Of a stretch of 17,915 nucleotides of DNA, positions 6,658 through 14,517 are shown in pieces (the stretch's first letter is position 1; every line of letters starts with the position of its first letter). The DNA is from Fodinibacter sp038210185 (GTDB taxonomy: Bacteria; Actinomycetota; Actinomycetes; Actinomycetales; Dermatophilaceae): contig JBBQWX010000091.1 of NCBI GenBank assembly GCA_038210185.1, positions 1 through 17,915 on the forward strand. Direction: 5' to 3'. Under the pieces are notes generated by a model. The model had not been told where the DNA came from. It saw only the letters and a program-made list of their open reading frames with translations, and did not search any database. The translations under genes and the position numbers were made by a program.

Positions 6658-6959
6658 TACCCGACGAAGTGGCAAATGGTCGCAGCAACAGCGCGGTCTG
6701 CCCTCGCGGCGGCGCTTCGTGTCGCCCTGTGGGCTTGGGTGAAGCAGGTCGGTCGCGCGCTGGGCGACATCCCGCGGAACTGCTGACCGCGTGTCCGTGG
6801 CCACGGAAAAGTCCCCGGTGGCCAGTCGCCAAGCAGGGCGCGGTGGCGGCCAGCTGTTGCGAGCGTCAGAATCGCAGCCAGCCCGCCCAGAGCCGACGCA
6901 CCGAGGGCGACACCGCACTGCGCGCGCTCAGGGCACGAGTCCCGGCGTGCACTCCATCC
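6658..6959. other. Stretch without a recognisable gene
   Basis: About 300 bases follow the regulator gene. A minus-strand frame contains a short hydrophobic run (ALGGLAAILTLAT) followed by Arg/Pro-rich sequence, with no start, motif or ribosome site that supports a gene. It may be the decayed remains of a membrane-protein gene or the lost 5' part of the IS630 remnant. Nothing more can be supported. Confidence 0.4.
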
Positions 6960-7482
6960 CTCACCCGTGCTGCCGATGATGCCGGGCATGCCCGAGAACC
7001 GCACCCACGACTACGTGTCACGGCGTGACCAGCCTGTTCGCCGCGTTCAACATCAAAGACGGCACCGTCATCTCCTCAATCCACCGCAGACAGCACAGGG
7101 CCATCGAGTTCAAGAAGCTCCTGACCAAGATCGACGCCGAAGTCCCGCAGCACCTCGACGTGCACCTGGTCTGTGACAACTACGGCGGCCACAAGACCCC
7201 CGCGATCAAGAAGTGGCTGGCTGCCCACCCCCGGTTCCACCTGCACTTCACCCCCACCGGCTCCAGCTGGGTCAACCAGGTCCAGCGCTGGTTCGGCTTC
7301 ATCACCGACCAGCTGATCCGCCGCGGCAGTCACCGATCCGTCCAAGCCCTCGAAGCACACATCCGCGCCTGGGCCAAGGCTGGAACCAGGATCCCAAACC
7401 CTTCATCTGGACCAACACCGCCGACGAGATCCTGGCCTCGATCAGACGACTTCTTGCACGAATCTCAGGCGCAGGACACTAG
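6960..7482 (+). pseudogene. IS630-family transposase, 3' remnant with frameshifts
   Basis: The remnant covers the C-terminal half of an IS630-type DDE transposase. It starts at LPMMPGMPENRTHDYV, then after a 2-bp deletion at about 7017 continues HGVTSLFAAFNIKDGTVI, HLVCDNYGGHKTPAIKKWLA (second catalytic Asp) and FTPTGSSWVNQVQRWFGF. One base is missing at about 7380, after which NQDPKPFIWTNTADEILASI leads to the natural end RISGAGH at 7482. The third catalytic residue, Glu in the usual NQVERWF, is Gln here (7283-7285). The N-terminal half with the first Asp is absent. It is inactive on four separate grounds. Confidence 0.85.
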
Positions 7483-7688
7483 CGGCCGGTGATGTCCTCA
7501 CCGCGATCCCGGGCGGCTTGACGAGCTCGGCGATCGCAGCCCGCTCACTGACCGACGCTGTCGACGACGACGTCCTCATCTTCGCATCCTTGGGCATCGC
7601 TCCCGCCCGTGATTGTCTCGGTCATGGTGACCAACGTTTCCGCCCACACCTACCGGCGTGTCAGGTCAGAGCCACATTTGGCGGCCTC

Positions 7689-7741
7689 CCTGTGCCAAGC
7701 CCAGTCAGCGACACAGGGGAGCCAACTGGGCTTGGCACAGG
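7689..7741. terminator. 17-bp perfect inverted repeat, possible bidirectional terminator
   Basis: CCTGTGCCAAGCCCAGT (7689-7705) is repeated inverted at 7725-7741 around a 19-nt spacer. It lies between the IS630 remnant and the 3' end of the histidine kinase gene, about 60 nt past the latter's stop. A terminator for the minus-strand operon is the simplest reading, but there is no T tract and the loop is large, so an IS end or binding site is also possible. The remaining bases of 7483-7798 show no gene. Confidence 0.45.
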
Positions 7742-7798
7742 CAGCCCGCTTCCCGTCCCTTCACGCAGCGCCGACGGGACAGATGCCCCTGTGCGTTG

Positions 7799-9178
7799 TC
7801 AAGCAGCGTTGGGGAGGTGCAGGGTGACGCTGACGCCATCGTCGTGGTTGGTGATGCTCAACTGGCCGTGGTGGGCCTCGGCGACGGCGTCGGCGATGGC
7901 CAGCCCCAGGCCGGTGCCATGGGTGTGGCGGGATGGGTCGGCGCGGGTGAAGCGTTCGGTGGCGTGGGGCAGGAAGGCCGGGTCGAACCCGGCTCCGTGG
8001 TCGCGGACCTCCAGGGTCAGGGTGGTGGTGGACTGTCGGGCGTTGCAGTGCACCGGGCCGCTCCCGTAGCGCAGGGCGTTGCCGATCAGGTTGGTCATGG
8101 CGCAGCGGATCAGGTTGGGGTCCAGCCACACCGGCGCCGGGACTGAACAGGTGAGGGTGAGGTCTCGCGAGGTGTCGCGGGCCGTGTCCCGGTGGTCGTC
8201 GACCACGGCTGCGAGTAGCGCGGCCAGGTCGACCTGACACGGCTGCGCGGCCAGGGCGTGCGTGCGGGCCAAGGTGAGCAGGTCGTCGGTGAGCCGGCTC
8301 AGCCGGTTGCTCTCCTGCCCGGCGGAGATCAGTGCGGCCTGCAGCGCGGCCACGGTTGGCGCTGGGTCGGCCAGGGCCAGCTCGATCTCGGTGTGCAGGT
8401 TGGTCAGGGCTGCGCGCAGCTCGTGGCTGGCGTCAGCGACGAACCGGTGCTCGCGCCGCAGTGTCGCCTGTTCGAGGGTTCGGGCGTTGCGGATCCGCCC
8501 CAGCATGGCGTTGAGGGTGGCCCCGAGGCGGGTGATCTCGTCGTCGGCCGCGGGTGTGCTGAGCAGGCCGTGACCGGCGGTGTCGATCGCTTCGGCGTCA
8601 CGGCGCATCTGCTCGACGGGTCGTAGAGCGACCCCGGCTGCGGCGTAGCCTCCGGCGCCGCACAGGCCCAGCGCGGCGAGCAGCCCGAGCGAGCCGATCG
8701 TGCGCAGCGAGGCCACCCGTTCCCCGGTCTCGTCCAGGGACGACGCGGCGGCCACGACCAGGCGGGTCCCGTCGGGCAGGTCCACCAGGTGCGCCCGCAC
8801 CCGCAGCGACTCATCCAGGTCGGTGTCCCCGGCCCGGTCGGTCAGCAGCGGCCCGGCCACGGCGCGACGGGTCTGCTCGGGGTTCAGCAGCGCGACCCGC
8901 AGCCCGGTGCTGGACGCCAGCGGGCGGCCGCTGGTGTCCAGGATCTGGGTGGGGTTCTCGTCGAACCCGGCCGCAGGCCCGCCCAGCGGTAACACCGTCG
9001 TGGTCGCGGCCTGTGCCGCGACCAAGGCGTCGACCCGCACCCGCAAGGCGCGGTCGCCGGCCACGGTCAGGGAGTGCGCGAACCACGCCAGGACCGCCGC
9101 CCCGACCAAGCTCATCACCAGCACGAACGCGGCGCAGAACGCGCCGGTGACCCGCCACCGAATCGGGACCGCGCTCAT
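7799..9178 (-). CDS. Two-component sensor histidine kinase
   Basis: The 459-aa membrane kinase senses an unknown signal and phosphorylates the adjacent response regulator. Order of parts: first membrane helix about 10-33, extracytoplasmic sensor about 34-160, second helix about 161-184, HAMP linker to about 237, then the dimerisation and phosphoacceptor domain with His252 in ADASHELRAALTNL. The ATP-binding domain shows the N box (NLIGNALRYGSGP, 363-375), G1 (DHGAGFDP) and G2 (GTGLGLAIAD). The H-box is unusual: AA replaces the common TP after HELR, so the kinase-typical proline is missing. The ATG overlaps the regulator stop codon (ATGA), indicating translational coupling. Minus-strand transcription probably ends at the inverted repeat near 7690-7740. 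Confidence 0.93.
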   Translation of the reverse strand: MSAVPIRWRVTGAFCAAFVLVMSLVGAAVLAWFAHSLTVAGDRALRVRVDALVAAQAATTTVLPLGGPAAGFDENPTQILDTSGRPLASSTGLRVALLNPEQTRRAVAGPLLTDRAGDTDLDESLRVRAHLVDLPDGTRLVVAAASSLDETGERVASLRTIGSLGLLAALGLCGAGGYAAAGVALRPVEQMRRDAEAIDTAGHGLLSTPAADDEITRLGATLNAMLGRIRNARTLEQATLRREHRFVADASHELRAALTNLHTEIELALADPAPTVAALQAALISAGQESNRLSRLTDDLLTLARTHALAAQPCQVDLAALLAAVVDDHRDTARDTSRDLTLTCSVPAPVWLDPNLIRCAMTNLIGNALRYGSGPVHCNARQSTTTLTLEVRDHGAGFDPAFLPHATERFTRADPSRHTHGTGLGLAIADAVAEAHHGQLSITNHDDGVSVTLHLPNAA

Positions 9179-9849
9179 GGCCCCACGGCCAGGCGGTACC
9201 CGACCCCGCGCACGGTCTGCACGGTGCTGGTGCCGAAGGGCCGATCGATCTTCTCGCGCAGGTCGTGCACGTAGACGTCAACGATGTTGGACCGGTTGTC
9301 GTAGGTCATGTCCCAGGCACTGTCCAGCAGCTCGACGCGGGTGCATGCCTGCCCGGCCCGTCGCATCAGTGCTTGGAGGATGGCGAACTCCTTGACGGTC
9401 ACGGCGATGTCCACCTCGCCGCGACGCACGGTGCGCGCGGCCGGGTCCAGCACCAGGTCCCCGACCCGCAGCAGCGGCTCCCGCCATGGGGTGGCGCGGC
9501 GGGTCAGGGCTCGGATGCGGGCCAGGAGCTCGGCGAATGCGAACGGCTTGGCCAGGTAGTCATCCGCGCCGCTGTCCAGCCCGGCAACCTTGTCCAGGAC
9601 CCCGTCCAAGGCGGTGAGCATCAACACCGGTGCAGCGTTCCCCTCTTCGCGCAGCCGGGCGCACACTTGCAGCCCGTCCAGGCCGGGCAGCATCACGTCG
9701 AGCAGGACCACGTCGTAGGCCGTCGCCCCGGCCAGCTCGAGCGCCTGATCACCCGTGCCGGCGACGTCTGCGCTCATCCCGTAGCTGTCCAGGCCGCGCC
9801 GGATCAGCGCGGCCAGCTTGGCGTCGTCCTCGACCACCAGCACTCTCAT
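9175..9849 (-). CDS. OmpR/PhoB-family response regulator
   Basis: The 224-aa regulator has a receiver domain (residues 1-115) with the acidic pocket E7-D8-D9, phosphoacceptor Asp51 in LLDVMLPGLDG, Thr79 and Lys101 in LAKPFAF. A winged-helix effector domain follows (about 125-222), with SNIVDVYVHDLREKI as recognition helix and TVRGVGYRL as wing. The start at 9849 (MRVLVVEDD) is the family-standard one; the frame is open for 12 more codons upstream without support. The stop overlaps the kinase start by ATGA. It probably controls its own operon and the divergent lipoprotein gene. Confidence 0.93.
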   Translation of the reverse strand: MRVLVVEDDAKLAALIRRGLDSYGMSADVAGTGDQALELAGATAYDVVLLDVMLPGLDGLQVCARLREEGNAAPVLMLTALDGVLDKVAGLDSGADDYLAKPFAFAELLARIRALTRRATPWREPLLRVGDLVLDPAARTVRRGEVDIAVTVKEFAILQALMRRAGQACTRVELLDSAWDMTYDNRSNIVDVYVHDLREKIDRPFGTSTVQTVRGVGYRLAVGP

Positions 9850-9904
9850 CCGCTCAGCGTCCCACCGCCCCCGGCTACCGCGCACCCATCGGTCTTCCGG
9901 GCGT

Positions 9905-9921
9905 TCACCGAATCCTCATCC
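9905..9921. promoter_or_regulatory. Candidate response-regulator direct repeat
   Basis: TCACC at 9905-9909 and TCATCC at 9916-9921 are tandem half-sites spaced 11 bp apart, one helical turn, as favoured by OmpR-type regulators. The pair lies between the divergent response-regulator and lipoprotein genes. The elements are short, so this is only a candidate. Confidence 0.3.
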
Positions 9922-10011
9922 ACCCGCGGGCACGCTCACCTACCAGCGAGAACCACCGCCGTGGCCGACCCCGGCCGCCAGCAGCTCGCGAGGAGTCTCC
10001 GAGGAGGAGCC

Positions 10012-10926
10012 ATGACCCACCCCACATCCCGCCGCCGTCCCGTCGCCGTGCTGCTGGCCACCACCATGGCGGTGGCCGGCTGCACGAGCACCACGCAGGA
10101 TCCCCGCTCGCCGGCGTCCCCGGCGAACAGCCTGCGTCCGCTGCCGCAGAACACCGAGAGCCTCACGCTGGACCCAGCCGACTTCAGCACCACCATCGAC
10201 AACCCGTACTGGCCGATGGCCCCCGGTGCTAGCTGGACCTTCCGCGAGTCCGACACCACCGGCACGCAGCAGAAGGTCGTGGTCACCGTCACCGACCAGA
10301 CCAAACGGATCGCCAACGGAGTCACCGCCCGCGTGGTGCGCGATGTCGTCACCGAGGACGGGGTCCCGGTGGAGGTCACCGACGACTGGTACGCCCAAGA
10401 CCGCGACGGCAACATCTGGTACCTAGGTGAGGCCACCACCGAGTACGAGAACGGCAAGCCCGTCAACACCGACGGCTCCTTCGAAGCCGGAGTCGACGGC
10501 GCCCAGGCTGGCATCGCCATCCCCGCCGGGCCCGCCCCGGGGATGACCTACCGCCAGGAGTACTACGCCGGGCAGGCCGAAGACCGCGCCGGCGTGATCA
10601 CTGTCGGACAAGAACAGGTCCAGGTCCCCTTCGGGCACTTCACCAAGGACATCCTCATGACCCGCGACCTGGTCCCGCTCGAGCCCACCGTGCAGGAGCT
10701 GAAGTTCTACGCCCCCGGCGTAGGGCCCCTGCTCAGCATCCACCTCGACGGCAACGGCGGCCGCGCCGAGCTCGTCGCCCACGCCCCCGGCAACCCTGAC
10801 CGAGCATTGCACCGTCGCGCACCAGACGGCAGCAGAAAGCCGACGCGCGGTACCGACTCCTACCGCCTCGCGCACAGCCGAGCTCTCCATGACAATCAGC
10901 GCCTGGACGCAGCAGGAAGAAGCTGA
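10012..10926 (+). CDS. Lipoprotein of unknown function, divergent from the two-component system
   Basis: The 304-aa product has a lipoprotein signal (MTHPTSRRRPVAVLLATTM, then AVAGC; lipid-bearing Cys24). The mature part opens with a Pro/Ser linker, then SLTLDPADFSTTIDNPYWPM and APGASWTFRES, and is rich in short beta-strand-like segments; no enzyme motif is recognised. A GAGGAGGAG ribosome site precedes the ATG. Recognisable-looking sequence stops near AELVAHAPGNPD (about residue 262); the last 40 residues are Arg-rich and irregular, so the natural C-terminus may have been replaced by run-on into neighbouring DNA. Position opposite the response regulator suggests it is its target or accessory sensor. 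Function is unknown. Confidence 0.8.
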   Translation: MTHPTSRRRPVAVLLATTMAVAGCTSTTQDPRSPASPANSLRPLPQNTESLTLDPADFSTTIDNPYWPMAPGASWTFRESDTTGTQQKVVVTVTDQTKRIANGVTARVVRDVVTEDGVPVEVTDDWYAQDRDGNIWYLGEATTEYENGKPVNTDGSFEAGVDGAQAGIAIPAGPAPGMTYRQEYYAGQAEDRAGVITVGQEQVQVPFGHFTKDILMTRDLVPLEPTVQELKFYAPGVGPLLSIHLDGNGGRAELVAHAPGNPDRALHRRAPDGSRKPTRGTDSYRLAHSRALHDNQRLDAAGRS

Positions 10927-11019
10927 GGTCGTCGTTCACACCGTTCGGGACCCGCCCGTGTTGGTCCGCGTCCCTTCGCAAAAGTCCTGGGACCGTTTAC
11001 CTGCTCGGCGCGCGGTTCG

Positions 11020-11354
11020 TGCCCGCCGCTGCCGGCTGGTCTTGCCCATCCTTCAACGAGTCCTTCAGGTCGCCGGCGTGACGGTGTTCCGAACGCACCA
11101 GCTCGGCCACCAGGCGCTGGGCGTCTTGCCCGTACGGTCACGCCGGACGACGTCGGCCTCCGCGTGGTCGACCAGTTCGGCGCGATCCGGAGGCTCTTCG
11201 CGTTCAGAACCGGCACGCTGAGCGGCAACGTGATGACCGGCAGCACCCCAGGGCGCCGCTGAAGGGGCACCGTGAGCGTTTCCTTCGGGCCCCCTGCCGC
11301 TTGGTGTTGCTCCAGCGACCGGCGGATCTGATCGGCTCGCGATGACTCCGTCAC
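11020..11354 (-). pseudogene. ParB-like nuclease-domain protein, frameshifted N-terminal fragment
   Basis: From a GTG at 11352-11354 with a GAAGGAG ribosome site, the minus strand reads VTESSRADQIRRSLEQHQ, PLQRRPGVLPVITLPLSVPV and LNAKSLRIAP. One missing base near 11177 must be restored to continue ELVDHAEADVVRRD, and a second near 11136 to give YGQDAQRLVAELVRSEHRHA followed by GDLKDSLKDGQDQP. Intact relatives, as I recall them, go on with a ParB-type GKLINANTRCVLLREL motif and are several hundred residues long. Here similarity ends near 11055 and the frame stops soon after, near 11022. Assignment to a ParB/DndB-like fold is from memory of that downstream motif. Bases 10927-11019 show no gene. 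Confidence 0.5.
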
Positions 11355-11441
11355 AGGTAGCTCCTTCTCGTTCTGTTCCGTAGCGCAGTCCAACTGCAAC
11401 GCCACAACTTCGACAGTAGATACGGACCCCAGGCCATTCAT

Positions 11442-11518
11442 CAGTACCAAACCCGCCGAACAGATCCTCCAGTCAATCGGACGACTTCTGACGCGGATTT
11501 CAGTGCGGCACAATAGGA
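11442..11518 (+). pseudogene. Second IS630-family 3' end remnant
   Basis: The plus-strand frame STKPAEQILQSIGRLLTRIS parallels WTNTADEILASIRRLLARIS at the end of the IS630 remnant at 6960-7482, and the DNA is visibly similar up to and beyond the position of the stop codon. Only the last 25 or so codons survive. The IS5-family element is inserted directly after it. Bases 11355-11441 show no gene. Confidence 0.6.
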
Positions 11519-12519
11519 CGTGTTACGAAAGTGACAGATGGGGTTTGAGCGTGTCGCTGGCGTGAGGTGAGGCCTGCCCGGTATCGCAGGTGGTGTCAAA
11601 GTCACCGCGCGCCCAGGGAGGCCTCGTGTCCACGATAGATGCCGCCGTCCGTCACGACCTCACCGACGCCCAGTGGGCGCTGCTCGAACCTTTGGTGCCG
11701 CCGCCCAGTCGGATCGGCCGGCCCCGGCGGTGGCCGGTGCGGGCCCTGGTCGACGGGGCGCGCCATCGGGTGCGCACGGGCTGTCCATGGCGTGATGTCC
11801 CCGACCGGTACGGGCCGTGGTGGCGGGTGTACGCGCTGTTCGCGCACTGGCAGCTACGCGGGATCTGGGACCGGATCGAGGCTGCCCTGCACGCCACCGC
11901 CGACGCCCGGGGCAAGCTGTCCTGGCAGGTGTCGGTGGACTCCACCACCGCGCGCGCTCACATCCACGCCGCCGGAGCCCGACGTGACAGCGTGGATCGC
12001 GTTGCGAGAGAGCCCGAGCACCACGCCTTGGGTCGCTCCCGGGGAGGGTGGGGCACCAAGACCCACCTCGCCGTGGACCAACAGCGCGGGGTCCTGGCGT
12101 TCCGCCTGACCCCCGGCCAGGACGGTGACTGCCCCCAGCTGATCCCCGTGTTGGACGACATCGCTGTCGCCCGACGCGGCCCCGGCCGGCCCCGACGTCG
12201 ACCGGTGCGGGTCCTGGCCGACAAGGCCTACTCCTCCCGGGCCAACCGGGCCTGGCTGCGTGCGCACGGCATCCGCGCGACGATCCCGGTCAAGGCCGAC
12301 CAAGCCGCTCACCGACGAGCCAGAGGCTCCAAAGGTGGACGACCACCAGCGTTCGACCCCGTCACCTACCGCGACCGACACGCCGTCGAGTGCGGGATCA
12401 ACCAGCTCAAACACCACCGCGGGTTCGGCCCCGCTACGACAAGCTCGCCGTCCGCTACGCCGCAACAGTCCACATCGCCAGCATCAACCACTGGCTCCGA
12501 CGACTTTCGTAACAGGCCC
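11516..12519. mobile_element. IS5-family insertion sequence with terminal inverted repeats
   Basis: The ends are inverted: AGGACGTGTTACGAAAGT at 11515-11532 against AGGGCCTGTTACGAAAGT (complement of 12503-12520), 16 of 18 matching. A TA dinucleotide flanks each side (11514-11515 and 12520-12521), consistent with a short target duplication of the IS5 group. The transposase stop codon TAA in the natural frame lies inside the right repeat, as is usual for this group. The element carries one transposase gene. Confidence 0.75.
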
Positions 12520-12522
12520 TAA
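11626..12522 (+). CDS. IS5-family transposase with C-terminal frameshift
   Basis: This is a DDE transposase. The GTG start at 11626 follows GGGAGG. Landmarks are a DUF4096-type N-terminus (DLTDAQWALLEPLVPP, GCPWRDVPDRYGPWW), catalytic Asp105 in VSVDSTTARAH, Asp199 in VLADKAYSS and Glu255 in RHAVECGINQLKHHRG. All three catalytic residues are in frame. Near 12430 the reading frame shifts: the natural ending (RYDKLAVRYAATVHIASINH, then WLRRLS and TAA at 12512) is in the next frame, so the encoded protein ends in an unrelated Ser/Thr-rich tail and stops at 12522. One missing base explains this. Whether the protein remains active is uncertain, since only the last helix is lost. Confidence 0.85.
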   Translation: MSTIDAAVRHDLTDAQWALLEPLVPPPSRIGRPRRWPVRALVDGARHRVRTGCPWRDVPDRYGPWWRVYALFAHWQLRGIWDRIEAALHATADARGKLSWQVSVDSTTARAHIHAAGARRDSVDRVAREPEHHALGRSRGGWGTKTHLAVDQQRGVLAFRLTPGQDGDCPQLIPVLDDIAVARRGPGRPRRRPVRVLADKAYSSRANRAWLRAHGIRATIPVKADQAAHRRARGSKGGRPPAFDPVTYRDRHAVECGINQLKHHRGFGPATTSSPSATPQQSTSPASTTGSDDFRNRP

Positions 12523-12695
12523 CGGGGCTCCGCCCCAGCCCGCGGACGCGGTGTGTCTGGTGCGCTGCGGTTCTGGAGTCGTAGGCTCCGCTGGTTGGGT
12601 CTGTCGAGGACCCCGCGCTGAGGTGCTCGTCGTGATCCGGCTGGTGGCGGTGGTTGACCCCGTAACTGGGGCTGGCCCGACGATCGGAGGTTGCC
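12523..12695. other. Intergenic segment with GGGGC/GCCCC hairpin
   Basis: GGGGCTCCGCCCC just after the IS5 element forms a 5-bp GC hairpin, and a second small one (CCCCGTAACTGGGG) lies at about 12657-12670 ahead of the next gene. No coding region is supported. These could be a terminator and a leader element of the following gene; neither has a T tract. Confidence 0.35.
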
Positions 12696-14325
12696 ATGAC
12701 ACTCGCGCGGACGGTGGCCGAGGTCCTTACCGAGCACGTAGTGTTCGAGGTCGAGTCGATCGACCGGATGTACCTGAACGTGTATGTGCCGCAGCTGCAA
12801 AGGGCCGGCCAGGTCGCCGGGTTCCTGAGGCGCGATCACGGCTTCCCGATCGCCTCCACCGCACTGGTCGCACCGATGTCGCGGGCTTTCGTCGACGGGC
12901 TGTACCGGTACGCCGCGACCTGTGACGTGCCGATCGTGCGCTTCGCGAAGGGGCAGCGCAAGGACGATGTGATGCAGGCCCACCTGCGCGGGTTCACCGG
13001 CACCGACGAGGTCGTCTTCATCGGGGTGGCGCAGGAGAAGGCCCACGTGTTCCGTACCGAGCGGCGGCACAACCCGGTCACCGGCGCGCCCTACCCGTGG
13101 ATCGTGTCCACAACCGCGGTGGTCAACCACTACTACGTGTACGCCGTGGACGACGACTTCGGCCCGTTCTTCCTGAAGTTCTGCTCCTACTTCCCGTACA
13201 CCGCCCGGCTCTGCATCAACGGCAACGAGTACGCCAAAACGGCAGGCGACCAAGGCCGGGATCGGCTTCACCGCCCTGGACAACGGGTTCGCGGCGTTGG
13301 ACGACCTCGACGACGTCACGACGCTGCAGCGGATCTGTGACGATCTGAGCGCGGAGCGCATCGACGCGCTCCTGCGCAAGTGGCTGGCCCGCCTGCCGAA
13401 CCCCTACAGCGCCGCGGACCGGGCGGCCGGGTACCGGTACGACATCTCGGTCTTGCAGGCCGAGTTCTCCCTGACCCAGATGCTCGACACCCCGGTCAGC
13501 GGCCGCGTGTTCTTCGAGCAGGTCATCCACGACAACCTCGACCTGGGCCGCCCGGACCGGGTCCAGCTGATCTTCGCCCGGCAGATCCAGCGCGGCAGGA
13601 AGCGCCCGACCCCGGGCCGGTTCCGCACCCGGGTAATCACCCAGCACGTCACCCCGAGCCTGTACGTGGACTACAAGCACACCACGATCAAGCAATACCA
13701 CAAGGAAGGACGAGCCCTTCGGACCGAGACCACGATCAACGACACCTACGACTTCAACGTCGGTAGGCGGCTGACCAACCTGCCCGCCCTGCGGCAGATC
13801 GGCTTCTCAGCCAACCGACGCCTCCTCGGCGTCCAACGACTCAGCCACAGCCCTGCCGACGGCGCAGCGACTCTCGCTGCGGTCACCAGCCCCGTCTTCA
13901 CCACCACAGGTGGTCGCGTCCCCGGGATCCGGTTCACCGACCCTCGCGCCCAGGCGCTGCTGTCCACCCTGTGCAACTTCCGGCTCCTGCCCAACGGATT
14001 CACCAACCGAGACCTGCGGGACCTGCTCGCGCCCCTGCTCGGGCAGCCACCAGGCACCCTCACCCGAGGCCAAGCCACCTACGACCTGCGCCGACTGCGT
14101 CATCACGGCTTCATCGAACGCATCCCGGGCAGCCACCGCTACCGCGTCACCGACACCGGCTCACAGGCCCTGTTCCTCACCCGCGCGAACGACCGGATCC
14201 TGCGTGACGGGCTCGCCCAGATCGCCCACACACCAACCGAATTCACCACCAAACTCCGCGCCGTCGATCGCGCCTACACCGACGCCGTCAACGGACTGCT
14301 CACCACAGGAGGCTTCGCTGCATAA
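12696..14325 (+). pseudogene. Widespread uncharacterised protein of about 542 aa, with a single frameshift
   Basis: The gene starts at an ATG with GGAGG 5 nt upstream. It reads MTLARTVAEVLTEHVVFEVE, RFAKGQRKDDVMQAHL, RTERRHNPVTGAPYPWIVST and GPFFLKFCSYFPYTARLCIN, then breaks at an AAAA run (13236-13239). Removing one A restores GNEYAKRQATKAGIGFTALD, and the second part continues to the TAA region at 14325 with RYDISVLQAEFSLTQMLDTP, VSGRVFFEQVIHDNLDLGRP, IKQYHKEGRALRTETTIN and a C-terminal winged-helix-like TYDLRRLRHHGFIERIPGSH. From memory this is a large, strongly conserved family of bacterial proteins annotated only as hypothetical and often multi-copy. I know of no function. The conserved RKDD, QYHKEGRALRTE and NHYYxY segments look enzymatic or nucleic-acid-binding, which is inference. 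Confidence 0.72.
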
Positions 14326-14486
14326 CCCGACCCGAACTTGACCCATCCGTCACAACAATGACTGCCCAAGCCTTCTAGCGCTTCGCGGCATGTGAGAAAC
14401 ACGACCAGCGCTCGCAGGCCTGAGCGTCAGGGCTGGGCCGGCAGGTCCTTCAAGGCTCTCTCAAGCTTCAGGCACGATTCCTGATG
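14326..14486. other. Short intergenic segment before the IS256 element
   Basis: No gene is supported. From about 14487 the sequence GAGCAATAGTCAAGACCTG looks like the outer end of an actinobacterial IS256-type element, judged from memory of such ends. The segment before it contains no motif I recognise. Confidence 0.35.
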
Positions 14487-14517
14487 GAGCAATAGTCAAG
14501 ACCTGTGGATCGGCGTG

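Noticed and set aside
7483..7688. A gene between the IS630 remnant and the inverted repeat
   Set aside because: Open frames here lack ribosome sites and recognisable motifs, and they run into the antisense of the histidine kinase.
9265..10011. N-terminal extension of the lipoprotein frame across the response-regulator gene
   Set aside because: The frame is open by chance. The real start at 10012 has a strong ribosome site and is followed by a lipoprotein signal peptide.
12654..14344. TTGACCC copies at both sides of the 542-aa gene as mobile-element ends
   Set aside because: Only 7 bp, in direct orientation, with no extended similarity around them; expected by chance at this length.
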